Below, one piece after another: positions 1-11,364 of a stretch of 27,653 nt of DNA. Positions within the stretch are counted from its first letter, which is position 1; the number at the start of each line of letters is the position of its first letter. The DNA comes from Heterostelium album PN500 (taxonomy: Eukaryota; Evosea; Eumycetozoa; Acytosteliales; Acytosteliaceae). Location of the stretch: positions 1-27,653 of the forward strand of contig NC_013781.1 in the NCBI RefSeq assembly GCF_000004825.1, written 5' to 3'. The position numbers and the translations under genes were made by a program. Under the pieces are notes generated by a model that had not been told where the DNA came from, did no database searches, and was given only the letters and a program-made list of their open reading frames with translations.

Positions 1-305
1 GCCACACTTGTTATCAGAGGGGTCTCACTTAAAAAAAAAAAAAAATGTGGTTGCGTTGTAAGTTTAAAAAAAATGCAAAAAAAAAAACTAATTATTAAAT
101 TATTTAAAATATTTTGTTGAATTAATTATTGAATTCGTTCATGTTGGTGTATTTATTAACTAATTCTTAATGGTTATGGTTTATTCATTTTTAATAAATA
201 ATTTGTTATATATTTTTACTAAACTAATTTTTGTTTTAATTTATTTATAAACAGTCTTTGTTTTTATTTTGTATTGTACAAAACATTATAGTTTTTAAAT
301 ATATT
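1..305. other. AT-rich left flank and leader of the first gene
   Basis: No gene is supported here. The stretch holds homopolymer A runs (31-45 and 67-88) and an AT-rich leader before the ATG at 306. The first 26 bases (GCCAC at 1-5, GGGGTCTC at 19-26) resemble, in inverted orientation, sequence near the right edge of the window; see the findings. Confidence 0.5.
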
Positions 306-1007
306 ATGAATATGGTCACTCCAGATAGAAATAGAAATATTAGCAGAGTTAAACAGTTGTCGAGTATATTTACAAATTTGAGCTCGATAGATTTCTCAAT
401 ATATGACAAATTGTTTTTATATTGCGATTCGACGACAACAGAGACAAATACAATAAATGACTGTGATGGTACAATTAAAATTTTAAATGATTTGTTAGAG
501 ATTGAAATAATTTGTGTAGATAGTAAAAGGGTTTTGTTTGGTAAGTAAGAATATTACTTAGTAATCATAATAAAACAGAATGCTAACCTTAATTGCATAG
601 GATATATGGAGCTTTTACCTCAATTGATTAATCTTGGACAAATTAATGATGATTTAGTGATGGCCATAGAATTACAAAAATTAAACTCGAGGAAGACAAT
701 ACATCCAGATACATCTGCTATGGCATTATTTTTTTTAGTTAAATCACATTTGTACATGCATAATAATTATACTAGTAATAGAATTAATCACTTGTGCACG
801 AATGAATTACGGAGGTATATGAATGAGAACAATATATCATGGAGCGGTATAGAGGTGGATATGTATACTTTATGTAAACACTGCGAGTTTTGTTCAAATA
901 ACAAGATCACAATTTCCATACCTGATATAGTTGATGGCAATTGTATAAAGTGTCGCGATAATGTGCTAATCGATGGCATGGTAGATATTGATAATAAATT
1001 AAAATAG
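306..1007 (+). CDS. Two-exon gene, integrase-type H2C2 zinc-module protein (about 213 aa)
   Basis: Exons 306-540 and 601-1007. The 60-bp intron has donor TTTG|GTAAGT and acceptor TTGCATAG, and the phase-1 junction keeps the frame open. The ATG at 306 is preferred over an upstream in-frame ATG at 258 because it follows the AT-rich leader. Residues about 132-176 fit the HHCC zinc-binding module that precedes the catalytic core in retroviral and Ginger/Tdd-type integrases: His132, His142, then 'NISWSGIEVDMYTLCKHCEFC'-like spacing with Cys173 and Cys176 (Cys170 is an alternative ligand). A further CxxC follows near the C-terminus. No DDE core is attached, so it is probably a DNA- or protein-binding module and not an enzyme. 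The domain resembles those encoded at 2633, 5723 and 12499. The role is unknown. Confidence 0.75.
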
Positions 1008-1032
1008 ATATTTTTATTATCTATCAGTTTTA

Positions 1033-2310
1033 TTAATTTAAATTCACAGTGTTCTTTTTATTGGTCTTAACTTTTTTTAACGATGAAGATACTGTGTTTT
1101 CTCTATATCTTTTTGTATTCTTATTATTATTATTATTGTCCTGTCGTGCGTCGATCGGTGCTGGGTTGGGGTTTTCATTATTAAACTTATGTTCTTCCAT
1201 ATTCTTATTATTATGGTTCTGTCGTGCGCCGATCGGTGCTCTGTTGTCATTATGAGGCTTATGTTCTTCCATATTCCGCAGGGTAGAATCGTTAAGATCG
1301 GTTAGACAATCTTCTAGACCTGGATTATCAATGGAGAACATATTGTTACAATTAAAAATATTTGGTTTAATGTAAGTATCGTATGAATTAAAATGAATGT
1401 TTTCGTTCATGTTAGGGTCGATATTTTCATTTAGGATTATAGGTTTTTTAGTGTTATAATAATAGTTGTTTGATGAATTTGCATTAGGATCAAAAAACAA
1501 CGGTGTTGAGACTGGTAGGACGGGTATGAGGGTAGACTGTCTGTGTATCTTGATTATTGATGGCGAAGGTATATCATAGCAATCATGATCCTTAATAGTT
1601 GAGATTGGGGTTGGAGGGTGAGTATTATTAGTGTATGGTGGTGTCCTCGTGGCCATCTGCTGGTCGTATATTGTTTTGGCTGGAGTACATGGAAACAATT
1701 GTTGATGTTGGTTATTATCCTGTTCTTGAGTACATTCCTTTCCCGGTAGTTGGTTTTGATTACTATTTGAAACGGGAGCTGGTATTGACGTAAAATGTTG
1801 ATGACTATGATTATTTTTATCGATTATTTGAGGGTTGGACGATAGCTTTTGAATATATTCTTTTATATATAGTTTGTCGTTGTACTTCATATACGATATT
1901 TTTAGTTTATTTAATGTGTTGATATAATAGTTCAAACTGCGACACTTGCGTGATGAATTGTCGAAAGACTCATCAATCATCGATATAATGTTATCAAATT
2001 GATGTTTTGAACAAGGTATATAGATATCATATTTAGTATCTGATTACATTATAAAAATCGTTAATATACAGTTCGAATTATAGTACGAAGAATACATACC
2101 ATATAATAAATACATTGATTTATTAACTGAAAAATCAACGAGTCTAATTGTCAGTCTTTTAGCTATATCTATATCTTTCTTCTGTATCTGATATTTATTA
2201 TTTTTATAATTTGCATTTATATTTCTATTTGTTTGTATTATATAATTATAATATAGAGATGCGTCTTGATAGTCAATGTAATGAAACTTATCTTTGTCCT
2301 TACTCGACAT
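1033..2310 (-). CDS. Two-exon gene of unknown function, about 405 aa, basic C-terminus
   Basis: Minus strand, exons 2310-2100 and 2039-1033. The 59-bp intron has donor TATG|GTATGT and acceptor TAATCAG; joining restores one frame across two separate open frames (phase 1). The N-terminal ~140 residues are Tyr/Asn/Lys-rich and ordered-looking. The middle is Pro/Gln/Asn-rich low complexity. A motif starting 'MEEHK' and ending 'RAPIGARQ' or 'PAPIDARQ' occurs twice, matching a DNA-level duplication at about 1140-1275. The C-terminus carries a basic cluster (KRYRENT...KKVKTNKKN) that could be a nuclear localisation signal. No known domain is recognised. It faces the H2C2 gene at 306-1007 tail to tail, 25 bp apart. 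Confidence 0.7.
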
Positions 2311-2632
2311 AGTTGGAATTGAAAATAATTATAGATCAAGAGCCTTGATCCTCTTAACAATTAAAGTAAAATAATTCTAAATAAAAAAAAAAACAAAAAA
2401 GAAAAAATATTTTTTATTTCGGTTATTAGATTTATATTTTCGGTGAATTTAATTTTTTTTTCTGTCAACACACCAAAAAACCAATATAAAAATTTCTGTT
2501 AATAGATTTATAATTTCGGTGAGTTTTATTTTCTTTTCTATCGATCTAATTAATCTATTGCTATTAACAATTGATTTTTAAAAATAAATAAATAAACAAT
2601 ATTTTATTACATAGCACCCAATATCTTTCATC
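2311..2632 (+). promoter_or_regulatory. Upstream region with TTTCGGTGA motifs
   Basis: Divergent intergenic region between the minus gene ending its 5' side at 2310 and the plus gene at 2633. It carries TTTCGGTGA at 2438-2446 and 2514-2522, plus a partial copy near 2417. Most of 2481-2640 recurs at 23500-23664, and the same 9-mer occurs inverted upstream of the minus gene at 12895-14895. I infer a shared promoter element; no binding factor can be named. Confidence 0.5.
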
Positions 2633-2640
2633 ATGAAGAA
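2481..2640 (+). repeat. Dispersed repeat, copy 1 (promoter plus start codon)
   Basis: About 160 bp closely matching 23500-23664. Shared landmarks in order are ccaatataaaaatttctgtt, taatagatttataatttcgg, a tattgctattaac block, a (aaat)n run and an ATGAAGA at the 3' end. Here the ATG opens the protease gene; in the other copy it opens a frame that stops at once. Confidence 0.8.
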
Positions 2641-3979
2641 GCAAAAACAAAGAAAAACAAAAAAACTTAAAGAGAAGATTTTTACTTTTAACAATAAAAA
2701 TATTACTACAACATATAATAAAGATACAGACAAGTATATTGTATCTACTGACGATATCCAGAGCGTATTAGAGTATTTTCACAATCACAAAACTAAAGAC
2801 AGTATGGTTAAGAACTTATTTGTTTTATTTCTTCTAACATATACTAATGATAGGTATTATATAGGTTCTCCATGTGATAAAATAATGGCACAGAGAATTG
2901 TAGACAATAAACTATTCTTCAAAGGATACTATAAAATGTGTACCCAGTACATATTACAATGCAAGACATGTGCCTACCGTGATGATATGTTGAGTGCAGT
3001 TCATATAGAAACCACTGTGAATTTCGATGATATAGATTACGATAGTTTTAATGAAGTATTTACCACCCCAATCATAAAAGTTAAACCAACAACTAACAAC
3101 AATCCGAGTACTGCAATTCATTCAACAAATTATCAGCATACTGGTCAATTGCCAACCATTAAATCTCAACAAAAACCACCACATATAAATTCACCAAACC
3201 AACAACTATGTATAAATGTTGACGAGACTCCAACATCATCTTCCAACATATTCATTGATGTACATACATATCATAGTAACTTTACGTTGCATTCACTCGA
3301 TTCTATCCTACCAGGACATTATCTTAATGATGATGTTATCGCAACACATTTATCACTCTCGATTCACAAAATGTACTCAAATTGTAGAATCGGTTTAGTT
3401 AATCCACTGACTATACAACACATAATTAATGAAGATATCAAATTCGATTTAATTAACAATCATCTTTATTCATGTATCATTATACCAATCGTTAAGAGTA
3501 CGCATTGGTCAGTTTTAATAGTATTTGTAGATATTAAAACTGTTATACATTACGATTCACTAAATATTCATCGATCTTCTGTTGACTGGAACAAACTTTC
3601 AAGTTTAATTGGTGTAGGTATGGATTCTATTCGTTTTGTTTCGCCTAATAGCCAAGAGTTTAAATGGATATGCCAAAATAATGCAACCGATTGTGGATTA
3701 TTTGCATTATTTTTTGCCGAATACACCTTGTATTATCAATATGGACGTCAGACAAATACAATAACATATTTTAATAATAATAATAATTGGATTTTCAATT
3801 CTTTACCAATACAACTAAACAGTACAACAAGAATAATAGAGACAAATATCACAAATAATGATTTAAATACAGACTTTAATAAGTATATTTCAAACGAGTA
3901 CCGATATCATGTTATGGATAATATTGTAAACCGTAATAATAATGAACATAGGTGGAGTTTATTTTATAAACAAAATTAA
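2633..3979 (+). CDS. Degenerate H2C2 module fused to an Ulp1/C48-type cysteine protease (448 aa)
   Basis: The start is ATG 2633, followed by a Lys-rich tail (MKKQKQRKTKKLKEK). Residues about 65-115 align with the integrase H2C2 module (IGSPCDKIMAQRI...FFKGYY...QCKTC) and keep Cys110 and Cys113, but the two His positions look lost. Low complexity covers about 140-200. Residues about 205-390 are a clan CE protease: His291 in STHWSVLIVF, Asp308 in HYDSLNIH, Gln348 in ICQNN and Cys354 in ATDCGLFALFF, with the order and spacing of Ulp1/SENP (C48) and adenain-like proteases. The full catalytic set suggests activity on a SUMO/ubiquitin-like Gly-Gly substrate or on a viral-type precursor; which one cannot be told. 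The duplicated promoter lies directly upstream. It is related to the protease-like part of the gene at 5723-11327. Confidence 0.88.
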   Translation: MKKQKQRKTKKLKEKIFTFNNKNITTTYNKDTDKYIVSTDDIQSVLEYFHNHKTKDSMVKNLFVLFLLTYTNDRYYIGSPCDKIMAQRIVDNKLFFKGYYKMCTQYILQCKTCAYRDDMLSAVHIETTVNFDDIDYDSFNEVFTTPIIKVKPTTNNNPSTAIHSTNYQHTGQLPTIKSQQKPPHINSPNQQLCINVDETPTSSSNIFIDVHTYHSNFTLHSLDSILPGHYLNDDVIATHLSLSIHKMYSNCRIGLVNPLTIQHIINEDIKFDLINNHLYSCIIIPIVKSTHWSVLIVFVDIKTVIHYDSLNIHRSSVDWNKLSSLIGVGMDSIRFVSPNSQEFKWICQNNATDCGLFALFFAEYTLYYQYGRQTNTITYFNNNNNWIFNSLPIQLNSTTRIIETNITNNDLNTDFNKYISNEYRYHVMDNIVNRNNNEHRWSLFYKQN

Positions 3980-4052
3980 TTAATTAATTAATCAATAAAA
4001 ATTCTTTTGGTTTGCTAATTGCTAAGTAAAATTAATGCTAATAAACAACATA

Positions 4053-4349
4053 TTAATTTAATTTATTTAATAACATCACTGAGCTGAATAGCTTAGATTT
4101 ACATACTGCTGAACTATAAGTATTTGTTGTCAAGTTGAACCGTTTGAGCCCTTCGTCTATTATTTGATCAAAGATGTGATCAATTATATTATCTAGTTGC
4201 GAAACTATTTGCATATTATTTATAAGTATATAATATATTACGCAAAAATCAAAGATAAATTTAGTCACAGGAAATACTATTTCTAAAGTTACCTTTGTAA
4301 CTATCAAAATAAAAATTATTAAAATAATTTCTTTATCTAAATCTGCCAT
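4053..4349 (-). CDS. Small membrane protein of unknown function, 98 aa
   Basis: Starts MADLDKEIILIIFILIVTKV. It has a hydrophobic stretch at about residues 8-25 and a second at about 31-45, followed by a hydrophilic C-terminal half with one Cys. No family is recognised. It ends 73 bp after the stop of the protease gene, tail to tail, with AT-rich DNA on both sides. The clear ATG, membrane-type composition and isolated position support it, but it is short. Confidence 0.5.
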   Translation of the reverse strand: MADLDKEIILIIFILIVTKVTLEIVFPVTKFIFDFCVIYYILINNMQIVSQLDNIIDHIFDQIIDEGLKRFNLTTNTYSSAVCKSKLFSSVMLLNKLN

Positions 4350-4628
4350 TTTTTAATTACTAATCTAATTAATTAATCTTTATCAATTGATAAATTTATT
4401 TAATTTATTTATTAATTTATTTTAAATATTAAATATTTATTAATTTAAATTCAATTAGATTAATAGCAAACTAAATAAAATTGATGTCAATAAAATATTT
4501 GTGTGTAATTCAGTGGTACCATCTGATTTTTGTAGATCTACCGACTGTGTTTTAATGTAAACAGAAATTTCCTATTGCAACGACAAAAATAGAATATTAA
4601 TTAAGTTAAAATATTTAATATAAAATAA
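4350..4628. other. AT-rich intergenic spacer
   Basis: Upstream of the small membrane gene and downstream of the secreted gene, both on the minus strand. Only AT-rich runs (TTAATTTATT-type) are seen. No gene or RNA is supported. Confidence 0.5.
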
Positions 4629-5252
4629 TTAAGTATTTATACAAACATTATATGAATATAAGCTGGATCTGGCGCAATTATTAGTAGGTTCATTTACCAA
4701 TGTCGAAATTCGACAGTTCTTACAACTAGAATCGTAACATTCATATATCTGGAACGATGTTTCACTACAATTAATTAATGACCAGTGCTCGGAATCCACC
4801 TTATGGCATGTTTGATTTTGATGCACTTCAACAATATAGTTATCTGTACATGTTTTGGATATATACTTTCCATATATACAGCTTTGTTGACCTTGGGGTA
4901 TAGGTAATGAGCCATCTTCAGGTAGTTGAAATATTTCAAAAAGTGTTGATTCATTGTCATCGGCTATGCACTTTCCAATTTCAAAATTAAATGTAGAGTT
5001 GGAACTTGGTAAACATTGGCTTGTATTTGAAGGATGGCTACAGGTCACCGACACATTATTTGATATTTCTAACAAAATATCTGGATTGCAGCTTGTCATA
5101 AAAATTTGTTTTTTGAGTAGAGAGCGAGAGCAATTCGTATCCTTGAATATAAGTTGCGTTAGACCATTTCTAAAATATTGTGTAGAGGTGATGGTCGAAA
5201 TTGTAAAGCTAATAAATATAAAAAGAAATAAACTTATTTTAATTGTACTCAT
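4629..5252 (-). CDS. Secreted Cys-rich protein, 207 aa
   Basis: The N-terminus MSTIKISLFLFIFISFTIST is a clear signal peptide, with cleavage likely near the TSTQ at 23-26. The mature part has about 17 Cys and several N-glycosylation sequons (NVS, NTS, NST, NQT, NCS), and no second membrane span, so it should be exported or held in the secretory path. Just after the signal it has 'QLIFKDTN', close to the 'LLFKDTNGRW' and 'LMFKDTNGRW' that open both repeats of the secreted protein at 15235-16701, suggesting a shared fold. No enzyme motif is seen. Confidence 0.8.
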   Translation of the reverse strand: MSTIKISLFLFIFISFTISTITSTQYFRNGLTQLIFKDTNCSRSLLKKQIFMTSCNPDILLEISNNVSVTCSHPSNTSQCLPSSNSTFNFEIGKCIADDNESTLFEIFQLPEDGSLPIPQGQQSCIYGKYISKTCTDNYIVEVHQNQTCHKVDSEHWSLINCSETSFQIYECYDSSCKNCRISTLVNEPTNNCARSSLYSYNVCINT

Positions 5253-5722
5253 TTTTTATAAATAATAATGTTATTTATTATTTATTGCAAACTTTTTTGT
5301 CTTTGTCAATTATAGAATCATAGATTGAAGATGAAGGAAAGAAAGATGATATTTTTATTTTAATACTGTACTGGTGTAGATTTACAGCTATCATTGTTTG
5401 GTGGTGATGTAGTAAAATAATTTGTTTGATTTTATTTGTTTGCACTTACAATTTATTTGTTTTGTCAATCACAAAGTTTCGTTGGGGGTGTGGGTAAAGT
5501 TGTAACATATGACATACTTTGAACTGAGGGTGAAATGAGATAAATAAAGATTTTTGTGAATTTTTGATTTACAGATTTTTTACTTCGTGGTGATCAAACA
5601 CTCCATATCTAATAATTATTATTTGATATTTCATAGATAACAAACAATAAACATTACATACAGTAACTAAAAAACTAACTTATCTATTATATTAATAAAT
5701 TCATCAAGTATTAATAAGTAAA
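5253..5722. other. Divergent promoter region
   Basis: 470 bp between the secreted gene (minus) and the large four-exon gene (plus). It is AT-rich with a G-rich patch (gttgggggtgtgggtaaag, 5481-5499). No TTTCGGTGA motif and no supported ORF. Start signals for both flanking genes should lie here. Confidence 0.5.
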
Positions 5723-8700
5723 ATGGGTGGCAATAAATTATTCAATTTAATCTATTTTAATTCAAACCATAATTTCGATAAGTATGTGTAAATAAATAAA
5801 AAATATATGGTGTTAAGGTATTAACTTAACAAAATAATTAAAATATTTTCAATTCAAAAAAAGGTACAAGGATGTTTTTTTGAAGCTCCAAAAACAAAAA
5901 ACAAAAAGCATCCAAGACGAAATTGGCACTTTATTTGTCAAAAATAATTATTTGTGCAAAAAAAAAAGTGGTAGCCACGATTTTGAAAAAATTATACCCA
6001 CAGATATTGATGAATGGAAGTCAATACTGATCAGTCTTCATACTTCGGATAATTCACACATGTGCACTAGTAAGATGTGTGAAAAGCTAAGTCTCCAGTA
6101 TCACATTGAAAATCTTGAAAATGATGTGATACAAATAATTCAAGCATGTACCTCTTGTTCTCCAAATGAAAGTATTTACAATAATTCTGGTAATACTTCT
6201 GCCCTGGTTGCCACCTACTATGGAAACTCGAACACCTTTACATCATCAAGCCCAAGCATGTCAACAATAGCTAATAACATATCCACAATAGCTGCTGCAA
6301 CTAAAAATAACAATAATAATTCTATGTTTTCATTATTACCAACAAGCAGTGGCAGTATTTCATCTTTGCTACCAAATTTAGATTTGAGCCAACCAATTGA
6401 ACTTACAGAAGATAACGGTGTGTCAATTTTGGCAGTATCAAACAATAAGCAGCATGGCTTGATAAATCTAAATTTATCAAAACTTATTGTACAGTTCAAA
6501 TCAAACCATAATGTTAAAGCTCTCAGCTCATATACATATGAGTATATATGTAACAATATAACATCATTTAATTATATGTACACATCATACATTAGCAATT
6601 GTAACTATATGCTAATACCATTGTGCTTTGCTAACTGTTGGTCATTGGTAGTAATAGTATTTTCAAAATGGACACCCTTGATGATTCTTCACCTTGACTC
6701 CAACCATAATAGTCCCCACTCATATATCTCATACACGGCAACGTATGGAGAAGATCCTAAATATATTAACTGGGATAAAATTAAACAATTTGTATTGATG
6801 ATGTCATACGCCGAGTGTATGAAGCATACCTTTGGAACAACAAATTATTTTACTGATAATTTGGACGATGTTTCTAAAAGAATTCCAGTATATTCGATCG
6901 ATATTGAAATCTCACGAACATATGGTACATCTTGTTATCATGTAATTAGAAATGCAGAGATATTTTTACGACAATGTATCAATCCGATCGCCACCGAATG
7001 TCACAGCATTGAAAATTTTAATATCTTTGTCTCAGATGATCACCCAACTCCAACTTTACCATGTTTACAAATTCTATCACAAGCTTACACAATATCAGTG
7101 CTTAGAAATCAAATCAATGAGACATATATCAACAAAATGAATCAAGATGCTGTAGAATCACTTCAAGCATTCCAAGCCCTTCTTATGTTTATACAAAATA
7201 GAGTGTTGCCACCCGGTATTGGGTACAACTTAAAAACTAATTTGTTCAACATTAACGATGGGTGCACTGGTATACCACAAAATCAACTAGCAGAGATAAT
7301 AATATATGACAAGAAGCTTAAATGTCAATATTCATTTTATATTAATAATATTATTTATATATCTTCGAAAGTTCCAAGTGACCGTACCATACAAAAGTTC
7401 ATAGTAAATGAAGATAGATTAAGTACTGACACTCGCTCTGAATCCGATCCATTCGTACTGTTATATTTAACTCCTGCTGGATTTAATATTTATACATCAT
7501 GTACATCGTTTGTGGTAAATAGATATGACAAATATGGAGATAGTATCGCCGATAAATATCAAACAACATTGAAGCCATTCGAAATTATAACTATTCCATC
7601 TACAGAGTTTAGTCATTATCACTGTATTGAGAATGAATACATGATAATTACATATATAGTCAACATCAAAACATTTAAACAATATAAAGATTCCTCCTCG
7701 ACCATAGACACACCTTCACCAGCTTCAATAATAGCAAATATGAATAATAATAATATTAATGGTACAAAACCTGATAAAGAGTATTTATTTACGTCCCTTA
7801 ATAATATACCAGCAAAAAAAGAAATAGTGGAAGTCTCTAACACGAGAAATGATATTATATTCAATATGGTCAATGTAAACAATATTAAAAACAATAACAT
7901 CAGTACCAATAATGATAATAATAATATTACAATCATTTCTTTTCCTAAATCAGGTGGACCAGATCAAATAGGATGTTCATTATACAGACTATCTAGTAAA
8001 CAATCAATATACATATATCGTAACATTTTGGCCAATTACGAAAGACAAGGTGTCATATCAAAAGATGAATATGATGACCTTAAAAATTATAATTACCATA
8101 TGTTTCATATACCTAAAAAAGATGATGGTGATGACCGCAATATTAAAAGGCAAAGAAAAGATGATGGTCCTGATCCACCTAAATACTCCAATCTGAATAT
8201 TGGCGGATTTAATCCTTTCAATGGTGGAGCTGGAGGTAATAAATTCAATGGTGGAGCTGGAGGTGGTGGAGCCAATTCTTTCAATGGTGGAGCTAGAGGT
8301 GGAGCCAATCCTTTCAATAGTGGAGCTGGAGGTGGAGGAGCCAATATATTCAATAGTGGAGCTGGAGGTAATCCTTTCAATGGCGGAGCCGAAACGAACA
8401 GGGTTCAAAATACCAACATTTCAAATATTTCTATGAATAATGGCAATGGTTGTGATGGAGGTGGAGGCAATCCTTTCAATAGTGGTAGTTACTTAAATGT
8501 AAACGATTGTCGTGATCCTCACAATGAACATCGAGGTAACAGTGGTAATGGTAAATTACCGATCAACAGTGGAAGCTACCCTTTTAGTAATACAAGTGAA
8601 CATAAGGCATCTACTGTTAATATTAAAAATGAACACCACAACGGTAATGATAAAGTAGCCAGTAATATCAGTTTTAATGGAAGTACAACCAAAACTAAAT

Positions 8701-11327
8701 CTACTCTAATAGATGCTCCACAAACAACTACAACAACATCGTTTTTTACACCTCAATTTCGTGTTCCAACTTTCAAATCTTCAAATTTTACCAATAATAT
8801 AGCAAACAATCATAATAATAACAATAACAACAATAATAATAACACTATTTCGGCGAATGCATTATTTGATGACGACCAGGACCAAGGATCTTCTCAAGAG
8901 AAAGAAGAACAGGAACAAGGAACAACTAATATCCAACAGAAAACGAAAAACTTTTTTACCAATATATTACACGCTGCTAACCCTCTCGGCGCTCACGTAC
9001 ATGCTGATAGCCCGAAACAAAAGGAACAACAGTATGGTATTGACCAGTGTTTGTATTATCCTATTATTATCCTAAATAATTAATATATTCTGACTAATTG
9101 TATTTCTATTTTATTATATGAATTAATAGCAAAATTAGAACGAGATACAGAAAACAAGGAGAAAGCAGAAACCGAAAAACGCAAACTTGAAAGCGATTTA
9201 TATGCAACACATTCTGGTACATAAATAAATAATATTAATAAAATTTAAAATTAATATATTAATCATCTTGTTTTTTATTCTATTTCTATTTTTTATAATA
9301 ATATATGTTTAGCATTACAGATATCTGATTCTAATTACAAAATACTACAGCAATCACATGATAGAGTTAAAAACCAACTATCGCAAACGGAGACAGCTTT
9401 TGAACAATATAAGATACATTGTGAACAAGAAATTGCCAATTACCGTCACCAATTAGATAATGCAAACGCTGATGTTCATTCATTGTCAGAGAGATGTAAA
9501 GAATATCAAAAAGTTAATTCGGAATTAAACAAAATTCATCACAATTTTATTTCAAACCTTAAAAGTGAGACGGCACAAACCAAAGAGTATCGAGATGAAT
9601 TATTGTCAACAGTGGAAAATCAGTCAATTAAACTCAATGAGCTTGCTAATGAAAGACAGAAATTGATATCGATCGCCGAAACTAATCATAAGAGTATTTT
9701 ACAGAAGCAAGCAGAACATTTTAATACTTTATTGTTGGATAGAGATTGGCAGATTCAATCAATTAAGGAGAAACACAAACAGGCAATAGATAATATTAAA
9801 AAAGAATATAGTACAGCACTCAACGATCATTTAGTGAAAAATAAGCAATACATCGAAATTATTAGTAAACAGCACAGCACCCACATGGCAATTAAGAATG
9901 AAGAGTGTATTAATTTAGTTAGTAAATTAGAAGAGAATATGAAGGAGTTCGCCATGTTGACCCAAAATAATAAAGAGCTTACAGATCGCTACAATGAAAA
10001 GCTGGATATTATAACTAATTTAAATGCGCAGTATTCTAAATTAGTAAGTGAAGTCAAAGAAGTCAATGCAAATCTCAGTATATACAATTTACAATCAAAT
10101 CAACTCCGTATAAATATCCAAACCACATTGGATGAAATTAATTCCATTATTGAAATTATTCAATTTTATACACACGCTCAAAATAACAATAATAACAATA
10201 TGCTCGATGTTGAACCTATTGATATTATAATGGATATTGGTAATCGCTGTCAAAATTTGGAAAAAAGAATCAAATATGAATTAGATGTCAACACAACAGA
10301 ACAAGAAGCGCAATATGTTAAAGAGTATTTCAACAACATACAGCCATATAAAGATGAAATACGAGCATTTGAACAAAAACTTCAATACGCGAAAAGAATA
10401 GAAGGAAAAGCGCTAGCTTTGAATGAAATAGAAGACATAAAACATCAGTTGGTTTTATCAAAAGAAAAGCTCTATAATGTTGTAAAAGATGAAACAAAAT
10501 TGATATGTGCACCAATAATGTTAAAAGTTGAAAATACTTTCCAACACCATCCTGACTTTTCGCCAATTGTAGCCAACTATATAATTGCACTACAAAAGTC
10601 ATTTGATAACTACTCAAATTCACTCGCAAACTACATCTGCTATGTCAACGATATATCATCTACAAATACTATAAATAGAGCCGTAAAGCGTGGTATGGAA
10701 TTAGCCAAAATCGATGTTGTGAGTGCTGTAGAGAAACATCAATTAGAATCCTTGAACAACAAAGAAATATACACTATATATAGATCCGCAAATAATGTCA
10801 ATTCAGCTGTAAAATCACGTCGTTTGAATAATGGTCTTGTGCAACATACAATACAAATAATCGATACTTTTGATCCTTCTAAGTTACCCTTACCTTTCCA
10901 ATCACCATTGACCGAAAATGATTATTTTAATATCCAAAAGTATCTTCAGCAGCATTTTAATTCAGAACAACCATCATATATCAAAGATGATATTAATAGA
11001 GTTACCGAAATAGAGGAATCCAATATTATATCTCAACAATTACAAAAACCCCAACCCCAACCATATCGAGATCACATTGCGAAAATCCAAGATTATAATT
11101 CTATTCCCCAACTAGTAGCTACTGGAACACATGAAACCGAACAAGTAATTCAAGGAGCTCGGAGTGCTGAGGAGGATGAGAGATTAAATAGTAGTGATGA
11201 AGAAAACGAAGAGATGAAAAATATTGAAGAGGAAGAAGAAGACGAAAAATCAACTGGCAGTACGAGTGTAGACACGGATGAGGAAGAGGATAGCCAAAGT
11301 ACAGGTAGTGGCGATGGATCAGATTAA
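5723..11327 (+). CDS. Four-exon giant protein: H2C2, protease-like domain, Gly/Phe/Asn repeats, coiled coil (about 1777 aa)
   Basis: Exons 5723-5781, 5864-9036, 9130-9216, 9313-11327. Donors are GATAA|GTATGT, TATG|GTATTG and TCTG|GTACAT; all acceptors end AG and every junction keeps frame. Residues 79-118 form an H2C2 module: His79, His85, Cys115, Cys118 (H-x5-H-x29-C-x2-C). Residues about 225-390 match the protease at 2633: CNYMLIPLCFANCWSLVVIV, LHLDSNHN, INWDKIKQFV, RTYGTSCYHV. The catalytic His is Cys278; Asp298 and Cys377 remain, so it is probably a pseudo-protease. Residues about 400-750 are unassigned. Then come Gly-rich NPFNGGAGG-type repeats (about 800-870), Asn/Thr low complexity, a long coiled coil across exons 3-4 (about 1078-1300), and a Glu/Asp-rich tail. 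I infer a structural or scaffold protein. Exon 1 is the least certain part. Confidence 0.8.
8202..8490 (+). repeat. In-gene tandem repeats coding Gly/Asn/Phe segments
   Basis: Imperfect units of about 21-36 bp built on ttcaatggtggagctggagg, coding FNGGAGG, FNSGAGG and NPFNGG. The region lies in exon 2 of the giant gene. Its reverse strand also reads open for about 100 codons, which I treat as a shadow. The product resembles glycine-rich, FG-like disordered repeats. Confidence 0.8.
9037..9129 (+). other. Intron 2 of the giant gene
   Basis: 93 bp, GTATTG...TTAATAG. Splicing turns an open frame that would end at 9083 into one that continues as coiled coil. The third intron (9217-9312, GTACAT...TGTTTAG, 96 bp) works the same way; the 87-bp exon between them encodes a Glu/Lys heptad-like segment (KLERDTENKEKAETEKRKL). 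Confidence 0.75.
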
Positions 11328-11364
11328 ACTTTTTAATTTGGTGATTTACATAGAGTAAATCTCT

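Noticed and set aside
8058-8408. Long open frames on the reverse strand of the Gly-rich repeat (Ser/Thr- and Pro-rich products)
   Set aside because: They mirror the codon repeats of the giant gene and have no start context or homologue.
9037-9083. End of the large frame at 9083 as a true C-terminus
   Set aside because: A GT-AG intron at 9037-9129 removes it and joins a coiled-coil exon in frame.
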